A DNA stretch of 64,000 bases, from NCBI GenBank assembly GCA_946624065.1, contig CAMORT010000006.1, positions 1-64,000 of the forward strand, given 5' to 3'. Below the pieces are notes generated by a model. It ran no database searches. It was given only the letters and a program-made list of their open reading frames with translations, and was not told the origin of the DNA. Source of the stretch: F23-D06 sp002392325 (GTDB lineage Bacteria > Bacteroidota > Bacteroidia > Bacteroidales > WCHB1-69). How positions within the stretch are numbered: the first letter of the stretch is position 1; each line of letters begins with the position of its first letter. Positions 6,661 through 15,569 of the stretch are shown piece by piece. The position numbers and the translations under genes are program-made.

Positions 6661-8805
6661 ATGAAACATAAAATCAACCTTTTGTGCATCGCTTTCATGA
6701 TGCTTGTTTTGGGTGCCCGCGCCGATGAGGGTATGTGGCTCCCCTATTCTATTAACGGACAGAATCTGGCTGATATGCAGCGACTTGGCTGCAAGCTCAC
6801 CGCCGAGCAGATTTTCAGCTTCAACCAACCCAGTTTGAAAGATGCCATCGTGCAATTCGGTGGCGGGTGCACCGGAGAACTGATTTCTCCCGAAGGCCTG
6901 CTACTCACCAACCACCACTGCGGCCTCTCTTATGTGCAGGCCCACGCCTCCGTGGAACACGACTACCTGCAAGACGGCTTCTGGGCACGCAGCAAGGATC
7001 AAGAACTGCCCAACGAAGGTCTTTCCGTATCCTTCCTCACTTATATTGAGGATGTTACGGAAGCGGTATTGAAAGGTGTCACCAACAACATGTCAGAAAG
7101 TGACCGCGCCAAAAAGATTGAGGAAAATTGCAAAGCCCTGGAAAAAGAACGCAAGGGCAACCGGAATGTAGGGGTGGAAATCGTTCCCTTCTACCACGGC
7201 AACCAATACATCCTGTTTGTTTATGATGTGTACAAAGACGTGCGTCTGGTGGCTTGCCCGCCTTGGGGCATCGGCAAGTTCGGCGCCGACACCGACAACT
7301 GGACCTGGCCGCGCCACAAGGGCGACTTCTGCATCTTCCGCGTTTATACCGCCCCCGATGGCTCCCCCGCTGAATACAGCAAGGACAACATTCCGATGAA
7401 ATCAAAACACTATCTGCCAATTTCCTTAAAAGGCGTTCAACCAGGTGATTACACCATGATTCTCGGTTACCCTGGCAGCACCGACCGCTACTCCTACTCC
7501 GGCGCCGTGAAGAATGTCATTGAATTGGAAGGCCCCGCCATTGTGGACTGCCGCACCACCAAACTGGAGCAGTACCGCAAGCACATGGACGCCGACCCCG
7601 CCGTCTTCATCCAATACGCCTCCAAACAAGCCAGCGTGAGCAACTACTGGAAATACTATATTGGCCAAGTGAAGCAACTCCAACGCAACAAGGTGGTGGA
7701 AAAACGCATGGATCAGGAGAAAGCGTTCCGCCAATGGGCCGAGCAAGATAAGGGCCGTTCTACCAAATACAAAGGCATCTTCGATGAGATGGACAACTAT
7801 TGGAACAACCAGAACAAATACACCAAAGCCCTCATTTATCACCGTGAGGCGGGCTGGCGTGGCGGCGAGGCCGTGACTTTCGCCTTGAGATTCAGAGCAA
7901 TAAATAACGCCATCGAGTCAAAGGCAGCTCCCAAAGAAAACATAATCGCCTATGTGAAGAAAATGAAACCCGATTTTGAGGATTTCTTCAAAGATTATAA
8001 CAAGGCTTTGGACCGTGATGTCACTATCGCCCTGCTGAACCTGTTTTATAAAGATGTGGATCACAATCAGTTACCTGCCGTGATTAAGAAAGTGGGCGAC
8101 AAGAACGGTGGGGATTTCACCGCATTTGTCGATAACGCATTCGCCAAATCCATTTTGGTGGATCGCGACAAATTGTATGCTTGGATAGAGAATCCCAAAT
8201 CACTCTCAAAAGATCCCATTTATGCCTTGATGTACAGCATTTTGGAATCGTATTGGGATTTGGGAGAAAAGGCCGACGAGGTGAACTGCAAACGCGCCGA
8301 CCGCCTCTATATGCAAGGTCTTATGGAGATGCAGAAAGACCGCAACTTCTATCCCGACGCCAATTTCACCATGCGCCTTACTTACGGTAGCGTACAAGAT
8401 TGCAAGCCGTCAGATGCCATCACATACAATTATGTAACCACATTGGATGGTGTAATGGCCAAGTACAAACCCGGCAACTGGGAGTTTGATGTTCCGAAAG
8501 ACCTCATCAGACTTTGGGAAAATCACGACTACGGCCGCTATGCTGACGAAAACGGCAATTTGGTGGTCAACTTCATCACGACCAACGATATCACGGGCGG
8601 CAACTCCGGCAGTCCCGTCATCGATGCCAACGGCAACCTCATCGGTCTGGCCTTCGACGGCAACTGGGAAGCCATGAGCGGCGACATCGCCTTCGAGAAT
8701 GAGGTACAACGCACCATCTGCATGGACATGCGCTACCTGCTCTTCATCATCGACAAGATGGCCAATGCCCAGAACCTGATGCAGGAACTGACCATTGTGA
8801 AATAA
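6661..8805 (+). CDS. S46 family dipeptidyl peptidase, DPP7-like
   Basis: This 714-residue serine exopeptidase removes dipeptides from the N-terminus of oligopeptides, normally in the periplasm. A signal peptide (MKHKINLLCIAFMMLVLGARA) precedes the DEGMWLP mature start seen across S46. The catalytic histidine lies in LLTNHHCG (H85-H86), an acidic residue in DTDNWTWPRHKGDF, and the nucleophile is S649 in GGNSGSPV. In published work a glycine versus arginine in the S1 pocket separates DPP7 (hydrophobic P1) from DPP11 (acidic P1). Here AFDGNWEAMSGD carries G667, so DPP7-type specificity is favoured. The length is normal for the family. S46 enzymes are typical of asaccharolytic Bacteroidota that live on peptides. 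Confidence 0.93.
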   Translation: MKHKINLLCIAFMMLVLGARADEGMWLPYSINGQNLADMQRLGCKLTAEQIFSFNQPSLKDAIVQFGGGCTGELISPEGLLLTNHHCGLSYVQAHASVEHDYLQDGFWARSKDQELPNEGLSVSFLTYIEDVTEAVLKGVTNNMSESDRAKKIEENCKALEKERKGNRNVGVEIVPFYHGNQYILFVYDVYKDVRLVACPPWGIGKFGADTDNWTWPRHKGDFCIFRVYTAPDGSPAEYSKDNIPMKSKHYLPISLKGVQPGDYTMILGYPGSTDRYSYSGAVKNVIELEGPAIVDCRTTKLEQYRKHMDADPAVFIQYASKQASVSNYWKYYIGQVKQLQRNKVVEKRMDQEKAFRQWAEQDKGRSTKYKGIFDEMDNYWNNQNKYTKALIYHREAGWRGGEAVTFALRFRAINNAIESKAAPKENIIAYVKKMKPDFEDFFKDYNKALDRDVTIALLNLFYKDVDHNQLPAVIKKVGDKNGGDFTAFVDNAFAKSILVDRDKLYAWIENPKSLSKDPIYALMYSILESYWDLGEKADEVNCKRADRLYMQGLMEMQKDRNFYPDANFTMRLTYGSVQDCKPSDAITYNYVTTLDGVMAKYKPGNWEFDVPKDLIRLWENHDYGRYADENGNLVVNFITTNDITGGNSGSPVIDANGNLIGLAFDGNWEAMSGDIAFENEVQRTICMDMRYLLFIIDKMANAQNLMQELTIVK

Positions 8806-8824
8806 TCCCAATAGAGAAAAACAC

Positions 8825-8832
8825 TATTTTTG
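8825..8832 (+). promoter_or_regulatory. -7 promoter element TATTTTTG for alaS
   Basis: TATTTTTGCGCC, 20 bases before the alaS ATG. Confidence 0.65.
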
Positions 8833-8852
8833 CGCCTTCAAAAAAAAACAAT

Positions 8853-11459
8853 ATGACTTCTAACGAAATTCGAGCCGCATTTTTAAAATTCTTTGAGTCT
8901 AAAAATCATACAATCGTTCCCTCTGCCCCGATGGTCATCAAAAACGACCCAACTTTGATGTTTACCAATGCGGGTATGAACCAGTTCAAGGACATCTTTC
9001 TGGGCAATAACCAGCCGGAACACCGCCGTGTGGCCGACTCCCAAAAGTGCCTCCGTGTATCAGGCAAACACAATGACCTGGAGGAGGTGGGACGCGACAC
9101 CTATCACCATACCATGTTCGAAATGCTCGGGAACTGGTCGTTTGGCGACTATTTCAAGAAGGAAGCGATTGACTATGCTTGGGAGTTTCTGACCGAAGTC
9201 ATGAAATTGGACAAAGACCGCCTCTACGCTACGGTTTTTCAAGGCGATGAGAAGGATGGAACCCCCTTTGACCAAGAGGCCTACGATTTCTGGAAAACCT
9301 ATTTGCCAGAAGATCGCATCCTGAAAGGCAACAAAAAGGACAACTTCTGGGAGATGGGCGAAACGGGGCCCTGCGGTCCGTGCTCCGAAATCCATATCGA
9401 CCTGCGTGATGACGACGAGCGCGCCAAACTGCCGGGACAGGAACTGGTGAACAAAGACAATCCACTGGTGATTGAGATTTGGAACCTCGTGTTCATGCAG
9501 TACAACCGCATTGCCTCCGGAGAACTTAAATTACTGGCTAACAAGCATGTGGATACCGGCATGGGATTCGAGCGCCTTTGCATGGCTGTTCAAAACAAGA
9601 AATCCAACTACGACACCGATGTCTTCCAACCCATCATTCAAAAAATTGCGCAACTCGCACAGGTGAACTATGGGGACAAGAGAGATGTGGATATTGCGCT
9701 GCGCGTGGTGGCCGACCACTTGCGCGCCATCACCTTTGCCATTGCCGACGGACAATTGCCCTCCAACACCGGTGCTGGTTATGTAATCCGCCGCATCCTC
9801 CGTCGCGCCATCCGCTACGGCTTCACATTCCTGAACTTCAAGGAACCCTTCATGCACACACTTGTGCGCGACCTCGTGGCCCAAATGGGACACCAATTCC
9901 CTGAAATCCAGAAACAGCAGACGCTGATTGAACGCATTATCCTCGAAGAGGAACAGTCTTTCCTAAAAACTCTGGCTAAGGGTATTGCCCGTTTTGACGA
10001 ATATGTGGTGAAAAATGCGGAAAAAGGCGTAGTTGACGGCGATTTCGCCTTTGAACTCTTTGACACTTACGGTTTCCCCATTGACTTGACACAACTTTTG
10101 GCTTCGGAGAAAAACCTCACCGTCGATATGGATGGTTTTCACCGCGGCTTGCAACAGCAGAAGGAACGCTCTCGCGCCGCTGCCGCCGTCGCCACCGACG
10201 ACTGGGTGGAACTGATACATCAGGACACGCCTACCCAATTTTTAGGTTACCACAACACCGAATGCGACTGTAAAATAGTGAAATTCAGAAAGGTAACAGC
10301 TAAAAACAAGACCTCCTACCAGATTGTGTTGGATCAAACGCCATTTTACGCCGAATCAGGCGGACAGGTGGGAGATACGGGTGTTTTGGAAAGTGTGAAT
10401 GAAAAGATTGTCATTTTCAACACAACAAAAGAGAACAATCTGACCATTCATCATGCCGCTTCGGTGCCTGAAAATCCAACAGCCGATTTTACCGCCCGCA
10501 TTGACACAGAAAAACGCCAAATGACGGCCAACAACCACTCTGCCACACACTTGCTCGACCACGCCCTGCGCACAGTTCTCGGCACACATGTGGAACAGAA
10601 AGGTTCCATGGTGGCCTCCGACCGCCTGCGTTTCGATTTCTCCCACTTCTCCAAAATGACAGATGAGGAAATCGTCAAGACGGAAAAAATGGTCAACGAC
10701 TTGATTCGTCAGAACCTTCCGTTGCAAGAACATGTGGACATGCCGATTGAAGAGGCCCGCGCCAAAGGCGCTATCGCTTTGTTTGGCGAGAAATACGGCA
10801 ATTTGGTACGCGTCATCCAATTCGGCAACGCCATCGAACTTTGCGGCGGCACGCATACATCCGCAACCGGCAATATCGGTTTCTTCAAAATCGTGTCCGA
10901 AGGCGCCGTGGCCGCCGGTGTGCGCCGTATTGAAGCCGTGACCGGAACAGCAGCAGAAGAGATTGTCTATGGCCAACAGAACCTCATCAAGAACATGAAA
11001 GAGATGCTGGGTTCCAACAATATCGAACAAGCCATCCAAAAACTCAACGACGACAATGCCGCTTACCGCAAGAAAATCGAAGAATTTGAAAAACAGCAAG
11101 TGGTGAATTTCTGCAAGGAATTGGAACAAGAGACACAGGATATTAATGGCGTGCAGGTGCTCTCCAAAATCACCGGTTTCGGACCCGATATTCTGCGCAA
11201 CGCCGCCTTCCAACTGCGAAATGCCGCTAACCGCATTGTGGTGTTAGGCAGCGTATTCGACAACAAACCGAATTTGGTGGTAGCCATTTCCGACGACCTG
11301 CTTGGCAGATTTGAAGCGCCGAAGATTGTGCGTGCCGTAGGCAAACTCATCCAAGGCGGCGGTGGTGGACAACCTTCCCTCTCCACAGCCGGCGGAAAGA
11401 ATCCGGATGGACTCCCCGACGCCATGGCTGAAGTGCTGAAACTGATTGCTGAAAACTAA
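8853..11459 (+). CDS. alaS: Alanine--tRNA ligase
   Basis: This cytoplasmic enzyme charges tRNA-Ala with alanine. The 868-residue length is normal. The N-terminus MTSNEIRAAFLKFFESKNH with PTLMFTNAGMNQFKD and the LGNWSFGDYFKKEA motif mark the class II catalytic core. The editing domain carries the zinc-binding HSATH (about residue 563) and CGGTH (about residue 666) motifs that clear Ser- and Gly-tRNA-Ala. The C-terminal C-Ala domain ends with the glycine-rich GGGGGQPSLSTAGGKNPDG. The stop codon overlaps by 3 bases the stop of the convergent TetR gene. Confidence 0.99.
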   Translation: MTSNEIRAAFLKFFESKNHTIVPSAPMVIKNDPTLMFTNAGMNQFKDIFLGNNQPEHRRVADSQKCLRVSGKHNDLEEVGRDTYHHTMFEMLGNWSFGDYFKKEAIDYAWEFLTEVMKLDKDRLYATVFQGDEKDGTPFDQEAYDFWKTYLPEDRILKGNKKDNFWEMGETGPCGPCSEIHIDLRDDDERAKLPGQELVNKDNPLVIEIWNLVFMQYNRIASGELKLLANKHVDTGMGFERLCMAVQNKKSNYDTDVFQPIIQKIAQLAQVNYGDKRDVDIALRVVADHLRAITFAIADGQLPSNTGAGYVIRRILRRAIRYGFTFLNFKEPFMHTLVRDLVAQMGHQFPEIQKQQTLIERIILEEEQSFLKTLAKGIARFDEYVVKNAEKGVVDGDFAFELFDTYGFPIDLTQLLASEKNLTVDMDGFHRGLQQQKERSRAAAAVATDDWVELIHQDTPTQFLGYHNTECDCKIVKFRKVTAKNKTSYQIVLDQTPFYAESGGQVGDTGVLESVNEKIVIFNTTKENNLTIHHAASVPENPTADFTARIDTEKRQMTANNHSATHLLDHALRTVLGTHVEQKGSMVASDRLRFDFSHFSKMTDEEIVKTEKMVNDLIRQNLPLQEHVDMPIEEARAKGAIALFGEKYGNLVRVIQFGNAIELCGGTHTSATGNIGFFKIVSEGAVAAGVRRIEAVTGTAAEEIVYGQQNLIKNMKEMLGSNNIEQAIQKLNDDNAAYRKKIEEFEKQQVVNFCKELEQETQDINGVQVLSKITGFGPDILRNAAFQLRNAANRIVVLGSVFDNKPNLVVAISDDLLGRFEAPKIVRAVGKLIQGGGGGQPSLSTAGGKNPDGLPDAMAEVLKLIAEN

Positions 11460-12013
11460 TCGTAAAAACTGAAATTCAGTTCTTTCATCAACTCCTTGGT
11501 GCGATCTGTAACAATGGGGGCCAGCAAGAAACGCACGATTTCTTCCTGCTCCTCATTCGAAAATGGATAGTGGGCAATATTGTTTACAACAAACATTGCA
11601 TACAAATGGCTGCTTACATCTTCCTTGAACTGATAGTGATTGATGCCTTTTTGTATGATCTCCCCTAAAATAGAAACTAATGGACATTCTGAAGACAATA
11701 AAAGACCGCTCTGCTGCACATATTGATATAGGTGCTTTTCCTTGCTTCGGATAAAGTGTATCTCATACCCGAACTGCAACAATTCTTCCACAGCATGGTT
11801 GCACTGCATCGTTTTTTCATGAAAACGCTCCCGGATATTGTCAAACCAGAATTTAACGACCATCCAAACCGAGTTTTCCTTGCTCTTATAACGGTTGAAA
11901 AAGGTTTTCCGGCTTATAGACATTCCTTCCACAATCTCGTCCGTGCTGTGGTTGAACCCATTATTTTTATAATATTGGAATAAATCCTCTACTTTTTTAT
12001 CAACTTTCTGCAT
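11456..12013 (-). CDS. TetR-like transcriptional regulator
   Basis: This 185-residue protein has an N-terminal helix-turn-helix of the TetR type: DLFQYYKNNGFNHSTDEIVE followed by GMSISRKTFFNRYKSKE, residues about 10-45. The C-terminal ligand-binding half is helical and not recognisable by ligand. It lies 12 bases downstream of the MauE-thioredoxin gene on the same strand, so the two are probably co-transcribed and the regulator may control that unit. Its 3' end overlaps alaS in a convergent arrangement. The assignment rests on the HTH pattern and length. Confidence 0.8.
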   Translation of the reverse strand: MQKVDKKVEDLFQYYKNNGFNHSTDEIVEGMSISRKTFFNRYKSKENSVWMVVKFWFDNIRERFHEKTMQCNHAVEELLQFGYEIHFIRSKEKHLYQYVQQSGLLLSSECPLVSILGEIIQKGINHYQFKEDVSSHLYAMFVVNNIAHYPFSNEEQEEIVRFLLAPIVTDRTKELMKELNFSFYD

Positions 12014-12025
12014 AATGGATTTTCT

Positions 12026-12958
12026 TTACTCGATTAAAAAAGAACGAATCTTGTTATCATTTAATCCCCTGATATCCATGGCTTCAACAGGTTTGCCGTC
12101 TTTTACAAGCACATAGGTTGGAAATTGGCCTGAAACCAACTGTATTGCTTCAATCGGACTTATTTTGGCATAGCGGAAATGTGTCGCATCCGTCTCTTCC
12201 TTGAACTTTTGAATCGATTCGTCACCTCCCCAAATGATGAAAACGACCTTGTTGGTGTCCAATTGGTTGTTCTCCACCATAGTGTTAATCTTTTTCGCAC
12301 TCAGTTTGCAATACTTGCACCCTGAAGCCAAATATCCCAGCACATAATTGCCCTCCTGGATGTTAAGAGATTGAGCGACAGAATCTTGCATAAATTGTTC
12401 GAATGATTTTTCATTTACATTGTTATCCGACTTTTTGAAAAGATTGTAGGTCGCATCCGTAGGGAAAAGAATAAAAGGCACACCCAACGCCAATACCGCA
12501 AGAACAATGCCTACCGCCTTTTTCCCTTTGAATTGGTAATCCTCCTCTTTTCGTATAAAAAACAGTAAAACAATGGTAATCAGATTTTTGATAATGGAAT
12601 ATGCGGGATTGAGTTCCACAAGATCACCCATGCAGTGACAATTGCTGTCCTGACGGAAAATAGCCACATATACCAAAAAGAATGTGAAACCAACCAACAT
12701 CAACAGAGTAAGCCACCATGTGGGCTTATAGAGGATTTTGGCAATCAGAAACGCACCCACCAGCAACTCGGCTGCAATGACCAGACGGGCAATGATGGCA
12801 CACAAGTTGAAACTGAAAATATTGAAACTGTAAATGTATATTTCAAAACTGTCCAAAGAAAGCAGTTTCAATATGGCTGTAGTGATAAAAAAAGCGCCAA
12901 TCAGAATTCGGAGAATGAATTTCACTACGATGGCGGCGGAAATATTGTGTTCTTTCAT
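12026..12958 (-). CDS. MauE/DoxX-type membrane protein fused to a thioredoxin-like domain
   Basis: The start is the ATG at 12958 (MKEHNISAAIVVKFILRILI), 21 bases after a TATTTTTG element; the longer open frame runs into the ABC gene and is spurious. The 310-residue product has four membrane helices (about residues 10-30, 50-75, 80-100, 120-136) with a CHC pair (C107, C109) in DSNCHCMGDL, as in MauE/DoxX redox membrane proteins. A fifth helix (150-166) leads to a thioredoxin-like domain with a CKYC active site (C214, C217) and the conserved cis-proline context SGQFPTYVLVKDG. It probably passes electrons or oxidises thiols across the inner membrane. The target is unknown. Confidence 0.85.
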   Translation of the reverse strand: MKEHNISAAIVVKFILRILIGAFFITTAILKLLSLDSFEIYIYSFNIFSFNLCAIIARLVIAAELLVGAFLIAKILYKPTWWLTLLMLVGFTFFLVYVAIFRQDSNCHCMGDLVELNPAYSIIKNLITIVLLFFIRKEEDYQFKGKKAVGIVLAVLALGVPFILFPTDATYNLFKKSDNNVNEKSFEQFMQDSVAQSLNIQEGNYVLGYLASGCKYCKLSAKKINTMVENNQLDTNKVVFIIWGGDESIQKFKEETDATHFRYAKISPIEAIQLVSGQFPTYVLVKDGKPVEAMDIRGLNDNKIRSFLIE

Positions 12959-12979
12959 TAAGATATATTTTAAAAAATG

Positions 12980-12987
12980 CAAAAATA
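12980..12987 (-). promoter_or_regulatory. -7 promoter element TATTTTTG
   Basis: TATTTTTGC on the minus strand in the 34-base gap after the ABC transporter gene. It gives the MauE-TetR pair its own promoter and supports the start at 12958. Confidence 0.6.
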
Positions 12988-12992
12988 CTATT

Positions 12993-14732
12993 TTATTCGT
13001 TGAGAATGCCTTTCGGTATTGCAGACAGCAGCTTTTGAGTGTACTCCGTCTGCGGGCGGTCACAGATGTCATCCGCATCACCCATCTCCACGATACGGCC
13101 GTTTTGCATCACCACAATTCTGTCCGACATGAAACGAACGACAGAAAGATCATGGGAGATGAAAATATAGGTGAAATGATACTCTTCTTTCAGCTCATTG
13201 AGCAGATTCAGCACCTGGGCTTGCACCGACACATCCAAAGCGGACACGGACTCATCGCAAATGATGAATCTCGGATTCACCGCCAAGGCACGCGCGATGG
13301 ATATGCGCTGGCGCTGACCGCCGGAGAATTCGTGCGGATAACGGTAAAAGTGCGATTCGTCCAAATTCACACGCTCCAACAGGGCTACCGCCTTCCGTTT
13401 ACGCTCCTTGTCATTGCTCCCGATATTGTGTACACGCATAGGTTCCATCAATGCGTCACCAATTGTAAGTCGTTGGTTTAAAGAAGAATATGGGTCTTGT
13501 AGAATAATCTGCAAATCCTTGCGCATCTGACGCATCTGCGACATGGACAACGACATCAGATTGGTGCCCTTGTAATACACTTCGCCCGAAGTGGGTTCAA
13601 TCAACCGAATCATGCTTCGCCCCAAAGTGGTTTTCCCGCACCCTGACTCGCCTACCAAACCTAGTGTTTCTCCTTCGTAAACCTCCAGATTGATATCCTG
13701 TAACGCATTCACATACTGTCTTTTCTCAAACAATTTGCGTTTGCGTACCGGATATTGTTTGCTGAGATGCTGAACCGTGATAATCGGCTTTTCAGCGTAT
13801 AATGTTTGATGAAACTGTTTACGCTCTTCAGGGGTTACCATAAGATCCCCCACCATCTGGGACATGTTTACCGTTTGGTTCCGCATGAAATCATCCACCG
13901 TAGGCAACTTCTTCAGGCGGGTTTTCATAGAGGGTCTGCACGCCAGAAGGCCTTGTGTGTAAGGGTGTTGCGGATTCAGGAAAATTTTGCGGATATCGCC
14001 GTGCTCCACCACTTTCCCCTTATACAAAACCAGCACTTGGTCGGCAATTTCAGCCACCACGCCTAAATCGTGCGTGATGAAAAGCACACTCATGCCATGC
14101 TTGCGCTGCAGTTTCCTGATCAGTTCCAGAATGCCTTTCTGAACCGTGACATCCAGGGCAGTGGTGGGTTCGTCGGCAATCAGCAGGTCGGGCTGGCAAC
14201 TCATGGCCATGGCAATCATCACACGCTGCTTCTGCCCGCCTGACAATTCGTGCGGATAAGAATTGAAGATCTGCTCCGGACGCGGCAGCATCACCTCCTT
14301 AAACAACTCTATCACATGCTGTTTCGCCGCTTCTTTGGTTTGGGTTGTGTGCAGCAGAATCTGCTCTGTAATCTGCTCACCACAACGGATGACCGGATTC
14401 AGTGAGGTCATCGGCTCCTGAAAAATCATGCCGATTTTGTTTCCACGCAAATGACGCATGGTCTTCTCCGGACAATTCACCAGGTTAATGGGTTTTTCAG
14501 CTTCAGGGTTGTCATAAAAGAGAATCTCACCTTTCGGATAACGGGCAATTTCGGGATTAAGCAACTGCATAACCGACAGAGCGGTAACGGATTTGCCCGA
14601 CCCGGACTCACCTACAATACCCAATGTTTCGCCTTTCCCAAGGCAAAAACTAACCTCGTGCAAGATGGATTTCCAGTTGCCATCCTGCTTGAGATCCAAG
14701 GATAAACCCGATATTTCCAATAGATTCTCCAT
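12993..14732 (-). CDS. Peptide ABC transporter ATP-binding protein with two ATPase domains (DppD-DppF fusion)
   Basis: This 579-residue protein carries two complete ABC ATPases: Walker A GESGSGKS near residue 38 with signature LSGGQKQR, and Walker A GESGCGKT in the second half with signature FSGGQRQR. The arrangement is that of YejF/GsiA, which energise uptake of oligopeptides or glutathione at the inner membrane. The DppD/DppF hallmark after domain 1 (HPYTQGLLACRPS) is present. No permease or binding-protein gene is adjacent, so the partners must be elsewhere. I prefer the ATG at 14732 (MENLLEISG); the alternative TTG at 14744 overlaps the promoter. The transcript would then be almost leaderless. 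Confidence 0.93.
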   Translation of the reverse strand: MENLLEISGLSLDLKQDGNWKSILHEVSFCLGKGETLGIVGESGSGKSVTALSVMQLLNPEIARYPKGEILFYDNPEAEKPINLVNCPEKTMRHLRGNKIGMIFQEPMTSLNPVIRCGEQITEQILLHTTQTKEAAKQHVIELFKEVMLPRPEQIFNSYPHELSGGQKQRVMIAMAMSCQPDLLIADEPTTALDVTVQKGILELIRKLQRKHGMSVLFITHDLGVVAEIADQVLVLYKGKVVEHGDIRKIFLNPQHPYTQGLLACRPSMKTRLKKLPTVDDFMRNQTVNMSQMVGDLMVTPEERKQFHQTLYAEKPIITVQHLSKQYPVRKRKLFEKRQYVNALQDINLEVYEGETLGLVGESGCGKTTLGRSMIRLIEPTSGEVYYKGTNLMSLSMSQMRQMRKDLQIILQDPYSSLNQRLTIGDALMEPMRVHNIGSNDKERKRKAVALLERVNLDESHFYRYPHEFSGGQRQRISIARALAVNPRFIICDESVSALDVSVQAQVLNLLNELKEEYHFTYIFISHDLSVVRFMSDRIVVMQNGRIVEMGDADDICDRPQTEYTQKLLSAIPKGILNE

Positions 14733-14736
14733 TTTA

Positions 14737-14773
14737 GGCGGCAAAGATACACCTTTTTCGTATCTTTGCCGCC
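14737..14773. promoter_or_regulatory. Divergent promoter palindrome between the ABC ATPase and truA
   Basis: A perfect 13-bp inverted repeat (GGCGGCAAAGATA at 14737-14749, TATCTTTGCCGCC at 14761-14773) has an 11-base spacer. Each arm contains a TATCTTTG -7 element reading outward: complement(14742..14749) towards the ABC gene and 14761..14768 towards truA. The two promoters must share or compete for upstream contacts. Confidence 0.8.
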
Positions 14774-14789
14774 TAATTCAGCAACAATA

Positions 14790-15569
14790 ATGCGATACTT
14801 TATTCACTTGGCTTATAACGGGACCGCCTACTTCGGTTGGCAAATCCAACCCGAGCACCCTTCGGTGCAAGAGACACTGGAAAAGTGCCTGTCGCTGCTG
14901 TTGCACCACGACCGCATTGCCATAACGGGTTGCGGTCGCACCGACACCGGTGTCCACGCCGCCTCCTTCTACGCCCATTTTGATGTGGAAAATGCCTTTT
15001 CTCCCACCGAATGCGAACGGATTAAAAACCAACTCAACAATTTTCTACCCAAAGACATTGTCATTTTCCGTCTTTTTGCCGTAAAAGGCACCGCACACGC
15101 TCGTTTTGATGCCGAAAGTCGTACATATCAATATTTTATCGCCACCAAGAAGGACCCTTTCACCTACTCGCAACGCTTCTTCTATCACCGCCATCTGAAT
15201 CTTGACTTGATGAATCAGGCCGCGGATATTCTGAAAAAAAATGAGGATTTCACCAGTTTTTCCAAAGTCCATACGCAAGTCAACAACTTCATTTGCCATA
15301 TTTCTGAAGCATTCTGGGAAATGAAAGGCGATGATCTGGTTTTCACCATCACAGCCAACCGCTTTCTGCGCAATATGGTACGCGCCATTGTGGGCACACT
15401 GCTCGATGTGGGGTTGGAAAAACTGACCTTGGAGGATTTTCAAAATATCATTGAACAAAAAAACCGGTGCGAAGCAGGCATTTCCGCACCTGCCCACGCA
15501 CTATTTTTGACAGATGTTCGTTATAACTGGAATGAAATACTACCGGACAATGAAGAAACTGATAGATAA
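14790..15569 (+). CDS. truA: tRNA pseudouridine(38-40) synthase TruA
   Basis: This 259-residue enzyme isomerises uridines 38-40 in the anticodon stem of many tRNAs. The catalytic aspartate lies in the motif GCGRTDTGVHA near residue 53. MRYFIHLAYNGTAYFGWQIQ at the N-terminus and FLRNMVRAIVGTLLDVGL near residue 200 are TruA signatures. The start is the ATG at 14790, 21 bases after the -7 element; the longer frame uses a TTG inside the promoter. The 3' end overlaps the start of the next gene by 20 bases, so the two are translationally coupled. Confidence 0.97.
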   Translation: MRYFIHLAYNGTAYFGWQIQPEHPSVQETLEKCLSLLLHHDRIAITGCGRTDTGVHAASFYAHFDVENAFSPTECERIKNQLNNFLPKDIVIFRLFAVKGTAHARFDAESRTYQYFIATKKDPFTYSQRFFYHRHLNLDLMNQAADILKKNEDFTSFSKVHTQVNNFICHISEAFWEMKGDDLVFTITANRFLRNMVRAIVGTLLDVGLEKLTLEDFQNIIEQKNRCEAGISAPAHALFLTDVRYNWNEILPDNEETDR

